64,000 nucleotides of DNA from an uncultured Francisella sp. GTDB taxonomy: Bacteria > Pseudomonadota > Gammaproteobacteria > Burkholderiales > Neisseriaceae. The DNA is taken from contig CALTVE010000002.1 in NCBI GenBank assembly GCA_943913135.1, positions 372,001 through 436,000 of the forward strand, given 5' to 3'. The stretch's first letter is position 1; each line of letters starts with the position of its first letter. Of the stretch, positions 61,755-64,000 are shown piece after piece. The translations under genes and the position numbers were made by a program. Below the pieces are notes generated by a model, which worked only from the letters and a program-made list of their open reading frames with translations, had not been told where the DNA came from and did not search any database.

Positions 61755-62477
61755 TCATAGCTCGAATTTTTCTCCTAGATAGACTTCCTTAACAATAGGG
61801 TTGTCTATCAAAGCAGAGGGAACGCCTTCCGCAAGGGTTTCTCCTTTACTGATAATATATACGTAATCGCATACTTTAAAAGTCTCGCGGACGTTGTGGT
61901 CGGTAATTAAAATCCCTATATTCTGTTTTTTCAAATATAAAATAATATCTTGAATTTCATTAATGGATAAAGGATCTACGCCGGCAAAAGGTTCATCTAA
62001 CAGGATGAAACGGGGCTTAGAAGCGAGTACTCGGGCGATTTCTACCCGTCTTCTTTCTCCCCCAGAAACAGCAAGACCAAGGCTTTTGCGGATAGGAAGA
62101 ATGTTTAATTCATCCAGTAAAGTTTCCAGGCGTGCTTTTCTCTCTTCTTTAGGATAGTGTAGTTCCAAAATTGCCATTATATTTTCTTCTACCGTCAATT
62201 TACGGAAGATAGAGGCTTCTTGGGGGAGATAACCCAGTCCCAGGCGAGAGCGTTTGTAAATAGGGTAATCGATAATCTCTTGATTATTGATCTTAATACT
62301 GCCTGAATGAGCAGCGATTAAGCCGACAATAGTGTAAAAAAGCGTTGTTTTACCTGCACCATTGGGGCCTAAAAGGCCCACAATTTGCCCTGTACGCACG
62401 GCAATAGAAACATCTTTTAAAATAGTTTTGTGTTTAATTTGTTTGCTGATATGGCTGACGCTTAGTTTTTCGCTCAT
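61755..62477 (-). CDS. lptB: LPS export ABC transporter ATPase LptB
   Basis: ATPase that powers LPS extraction from the inner membrane with LptFG. The 240-residue protein has Walker A GLLGPNGAGKTTLFYTIVG, signature LAVSGGERRRVEIARVLA, Walker B FILLDEPFAGVDPLS and the H-loop ITDHNVRET. The C-terminal PIVKEVYLGEKF is characteristic of LptB. It closes kdsD-kdsC-lptC-lptA-lptB; rpoN, often next, is not here. Confidence 0.96.
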   Translation of the reverse strand: MSEKLSVSHISKQIKHKTILKDVSIAVRTGQIVGLLGPNGAGKTTLFYTIVGLIAAHSGSIKINNQEIIDYPIYKRSRLGLGYLPQEASIFRKLTVEENIMAILELHYPKEERKARLETLLDELNILPIRKSLGLAVSGGERRRVEIARVLASKPRFILLDEPFAGVDPLSINEIQDIILYLKKQNIGILITDHNVRETFKVCDYVYIISKGETLAEGVPSALIDNPIVKEVYLGEKFEL

Positions 62478-62490
62478 GCCGCACTTTCTG

Positions 62491-62988
62491 TTAGTTTTTA
62501 GGATAGAGGATAATGCTTATCCGTTTTTTGTCTTTGCCAGCTAACACAGTGTAGTGTTCGCTATGTGTATTATAGTGAATGGTATGGCCTTGCACTTGGT
62601 CGCGCCCTACCTTTAAAAAAGCGTTTCCTTGCATTAATACATTGCCACTTTGGCTATCGTAATTCATGACGTTGGCGTAGGCTTTCATGAGAACCGGGCT
62701 TCTTTTGTTGAAATCGAGTATTTGCTGAAAACGCACGGGCGATCCTAAGGCCTCAATAACCTGATTTTTGTCCGGTTTCCCAGTGATTTTTATTCGTGTG
62801 GCATATATCAATAAAGAGCCCTGACGAATTTCTATATTGCCCTTTAAAAGGGTGGCATTAGCTTTTTGGTCTATGCTCGCTTGTTCAGTCAAAATGCGTA
62901 TCGGTTGATTCATGTCTGAGCGCTGAGCTAAAAGTGGGGAGGGCGTTAAAATTAATAAACAAGCGACTAATAAAGGTTTACTGTTCAT
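62491..62988 (-). CDS. lptA: LPS transport periplasmic protein LptA
   Basis: Periplasmic beta-jellyroll bridge for LPS. A signal peptide (LLVACLLILTPSPLLA, cleavage near QRS) precedes PIRILTEQASIDQKANATLL, LKGNIEIRQGSLLIYATRIK and GNVLMQGNAFLKVGRDQVQG, the OstA-type repeats. 165 residues. It overlaps the end of lptC by 11 bases. Confidence 0.92.
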   Translation of the reverse strand: MNSKPLLVACLLILTPSPLLAQRSDMNQPIRILTEQASIDQKANATLLKGNIEIRQGSLLIYATRIKITGKPDKNQVIEALGSPVRFQQILDFNKRSPVLMKAYANVMNYDSQSGNVLMQGNAFLKVGRDQVQGHTIHYNTHSEHYTVLAGKDKKRISIILYPKN

Positions 62989-63364
62989 TTAAAATAATCT
63001 CTAAACGATTGTTGTATTGTCCTCCGGTGAAAGTAATTTCTTCACTATGGGCATTATAGGAAGCGGTATTGCTCTTTATCCGTTGAACCACTTGATCATG
63101 ATGATAACGTTTAACACTCGCCTGCTTAAGAGTGAAGTCATTGCTTTCTTGTTCTTGACTCATCTTAGCGGCATAGATTTCATTTTCCAAATGGCCCTGA
63201 CGATCAAACTGGAGGATGGTAGGGTGGTGCATTACGGTGAGAAGGGGGGTAGGGTGATTAGACTGAGGCGTAATAGCAGTGAGTTTATCGACCCACAGTG
63301 TCAGTAAAAGCAGTAATAGACACAGTAATAAAGGAAAAAATAGAGAATGGATCAAGCTTTTCAT
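62978..63364 (-). CDS. lptC: LPS export protein LptC, short form
   Basis: Inner-membrane-anchored jellyroll that passes LPS from LptFG to LptA. One N-terminal membrane helix (about residues 8-28) is followed by HPTILQFDRQGHLENEIYAA and IKSNTASYNAHSEEITFTGG, the LptC-type strands. It has only 128 residues against 191 in E. coli, so the last strands that contact LptA are missing; no frameshifted continuation is seen because lptA begins inside its end. Assigned mainly by context and fold pattern. Confidence 0.82.
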   Translation of the reverse strand: MKSLIHSLFFPLLLCLLLLLLTLWVDKLTAITPQSNHPTPLLTVMHHPTILQFDRQGHLENEIYAAKMSQEQESNDFTLKQASVKRYHHDQVVQRIKSNTASYNAHSEEITFTGGQYNNRLEIILNEQ

Positions 63365-63906
63365 CTAAACTGTTCTTCATCAGTACTAAGTTTGTCTTGG
63401 GAATACAAGATCAAATCGATCACCTCTCTTACAGCTCCTTCACCGCCTTTATGCTGGCAGATATAATCACAATAAGGCAATATTAACGGATGAGCGTTTT
63501 TTACTGCAGTGGCTAATCCTACTTGCTTTAATATCGGTAGATCGATAATATCGTCGCCGATGTAAGCGCAATTTTCATTTTTTAATCCTGTTTTTTGCAA
63601 AAGATCGGCTAAAGCGGCGGCTTTATAGCGGTTTGCAGGATAATAATAAGGGATTTTTAATTCTTTAACCCGTTTGGCTACGCAATAATCGTCACGCCCC
63701 GTGACAATAGCGCTTTGGATGTTGGCATCACGCAGTAAAACGAGGCCTAATCCATCTTGTATATGAAAGGATTTAGCTTGGTCACCGGTGTTACTGTAGT
63801 AAATTTTGCCATCACTTAACACTCCATCTACATCCAGTATCAGCAGGGAAATTTTCTGCGCTTTTTGTAAAAGAGTACGAGCAAGCGGGTAATAAAAATC
63901 CATCAT
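63361..63906 (-). CDS. kdsC: 3-deoxy-D-manno-octulosonate 8-phosphate phosphatase
   Basis: HAD phosphatase that releases Kdo for the LPS inner core. LLILDVDGVLSDGKIYY carries the nucleophile Asp, SAIVTGRDD the Thr, and CAYIGDDIIDLPILKQVG the metal Asp pair. 181 residues, tetrameric in the family. GGAG precedes tandem ATGs (63906 and 63903); its start overlaps the kdsD stop by 4 bases (ATGA). Its end overlaps lptC by 4 bases. Confidence 0.95.
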   Translation of the reverse strand: MMDFYYPLARTLLQKAQKISLLILDVDGVLSDGKIYYSNTGDQAKSFHIQDGLGLVLLRDANIQSAIVTGRDDYCVAKRVKELKIPYYYPANRYKAAALADLLQKTGLKNENCAYIGDDIIDLPILKQVGLATAVKNAHPLILPYCDYICQHKGGEGAVREVIDLILYSQDKLSTDEEQFR

Positions 63907-64000
63907 CTTACTCCTGAAGATAAAATATGGTGTAAAGTAATCACTCCCTGCAGTAATTCCTTATCATCTACTACCGCGAGGGAAGTGATTTTATGTTTTT
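63903..64000 (-). CDS. kdsD: Arabinose 5-phosphate isomerase KdsD, C-terminal end only
   Basis: The last 31 codons at the window edge encode the end of a CBS domain, KHKITSLAVVDDKELLQGVI then TLHHILSSGVR and TGA. This matches the C terminus of KdsD, which makes arabinose 5-phosphate for Kdo synthesis. The overlap with kdsC in kdsD-kdsC order supports the call. The rest of the gene lies beyond the window. Confidence 0.8.
   Translation of the reverse strand, partial: KHKITSLAVVDDKELLQGVITLHHILSSGVR

Overview
The window is a gene-dense stretch of housekeeping chromosome from a gammaproteobacterium of moderately low GC (about 40%, judged by eye). The gene content and order (ratA-rnfH, trmJ/suhB, rpsP-rimM-trmD-rplS, rpsU-dnaG-rpoD, tpiA-secG-tRNA-Leu-nuoA-N, kdsD-kdsC-lptC-lptA-lptB, purN-DUF3108) and the long FabG4-type reductase point towards the Legionellales (Coxiella/Legionella/Rickettsiella-like). 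That placement is an inference from content and order. A decayed smc gene suggests ongoing genome reduction, as expected for a host-associated lineage. I saw no insertion sequence, prophage, CRISPR array, toxin-antitoxin island or rRNA operon.

Layout. 1-4.2 kb: rluD (cut by the window edge) faces bamD, followed by the uvrB-greB operon on the minus strand. 4.3-8.7 kb: a haem oxygenase with a near-consensus promoter, hemN and fadH. 8.7-12.7 kb: a minus-strand run of nucleoside hydrolase, DUF1289 protein, rmlB, rmlC and a polyprenyl glycosylphosphotransferase. 13-19.7 kb: secA, a DJ-1 protein, ratA-rnfH-pth, trmJ, suhB and cspA. 20-26.5 kb: an MsbA-like exporter, pabB-pabC and the arginine-to-putrescine pair speA-speB. 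26.6-34.7 kb: the rpsP operon, proB, rpsU-dnaG-rpoD and a tRNA with a CAU anticodon. 34.7-38.5 kb: an unknown lipoprotein, the smc remnant and fabG. 38.5-43 kb: minus-strand nudL, grxD, rsmB, DUF3108, purN and a MoxR ATPase. 43-47.1 kb: polA, tpiA, secG and tRNA-Leu(GAG). 47.4-61.8 kb: the complete 14-gene complex I operon. 61.8-64 kb: the Kdo/LPS-transport operon, cut by the right edge.

Together the genes cover core information processing (SecA/SecG, primase, sigma-70, Pol I, ribosomal proteins, tRNA and rRNA modification), respiration, folate, purine and proline steps, polyamine synthesis and outer-membrane biogenesis. Packing is tight: many ATGA/TAATG overlaps and convergent genes that abut or overlap. 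No stretch longer than 300 bases lacks a gene; the largest gaps are 19666-19952, 23386-23626, 47146-47373 and 12724-12970.

I found no convincing new multi-gene system. The points most worth a second look are the smc pseudogene, a possible second sigma-1.1-like module in an 841-residue RpoD, a G12A6 tract inside rimM, interleaved pairing elements in the cspA leader, and a very short LptC.
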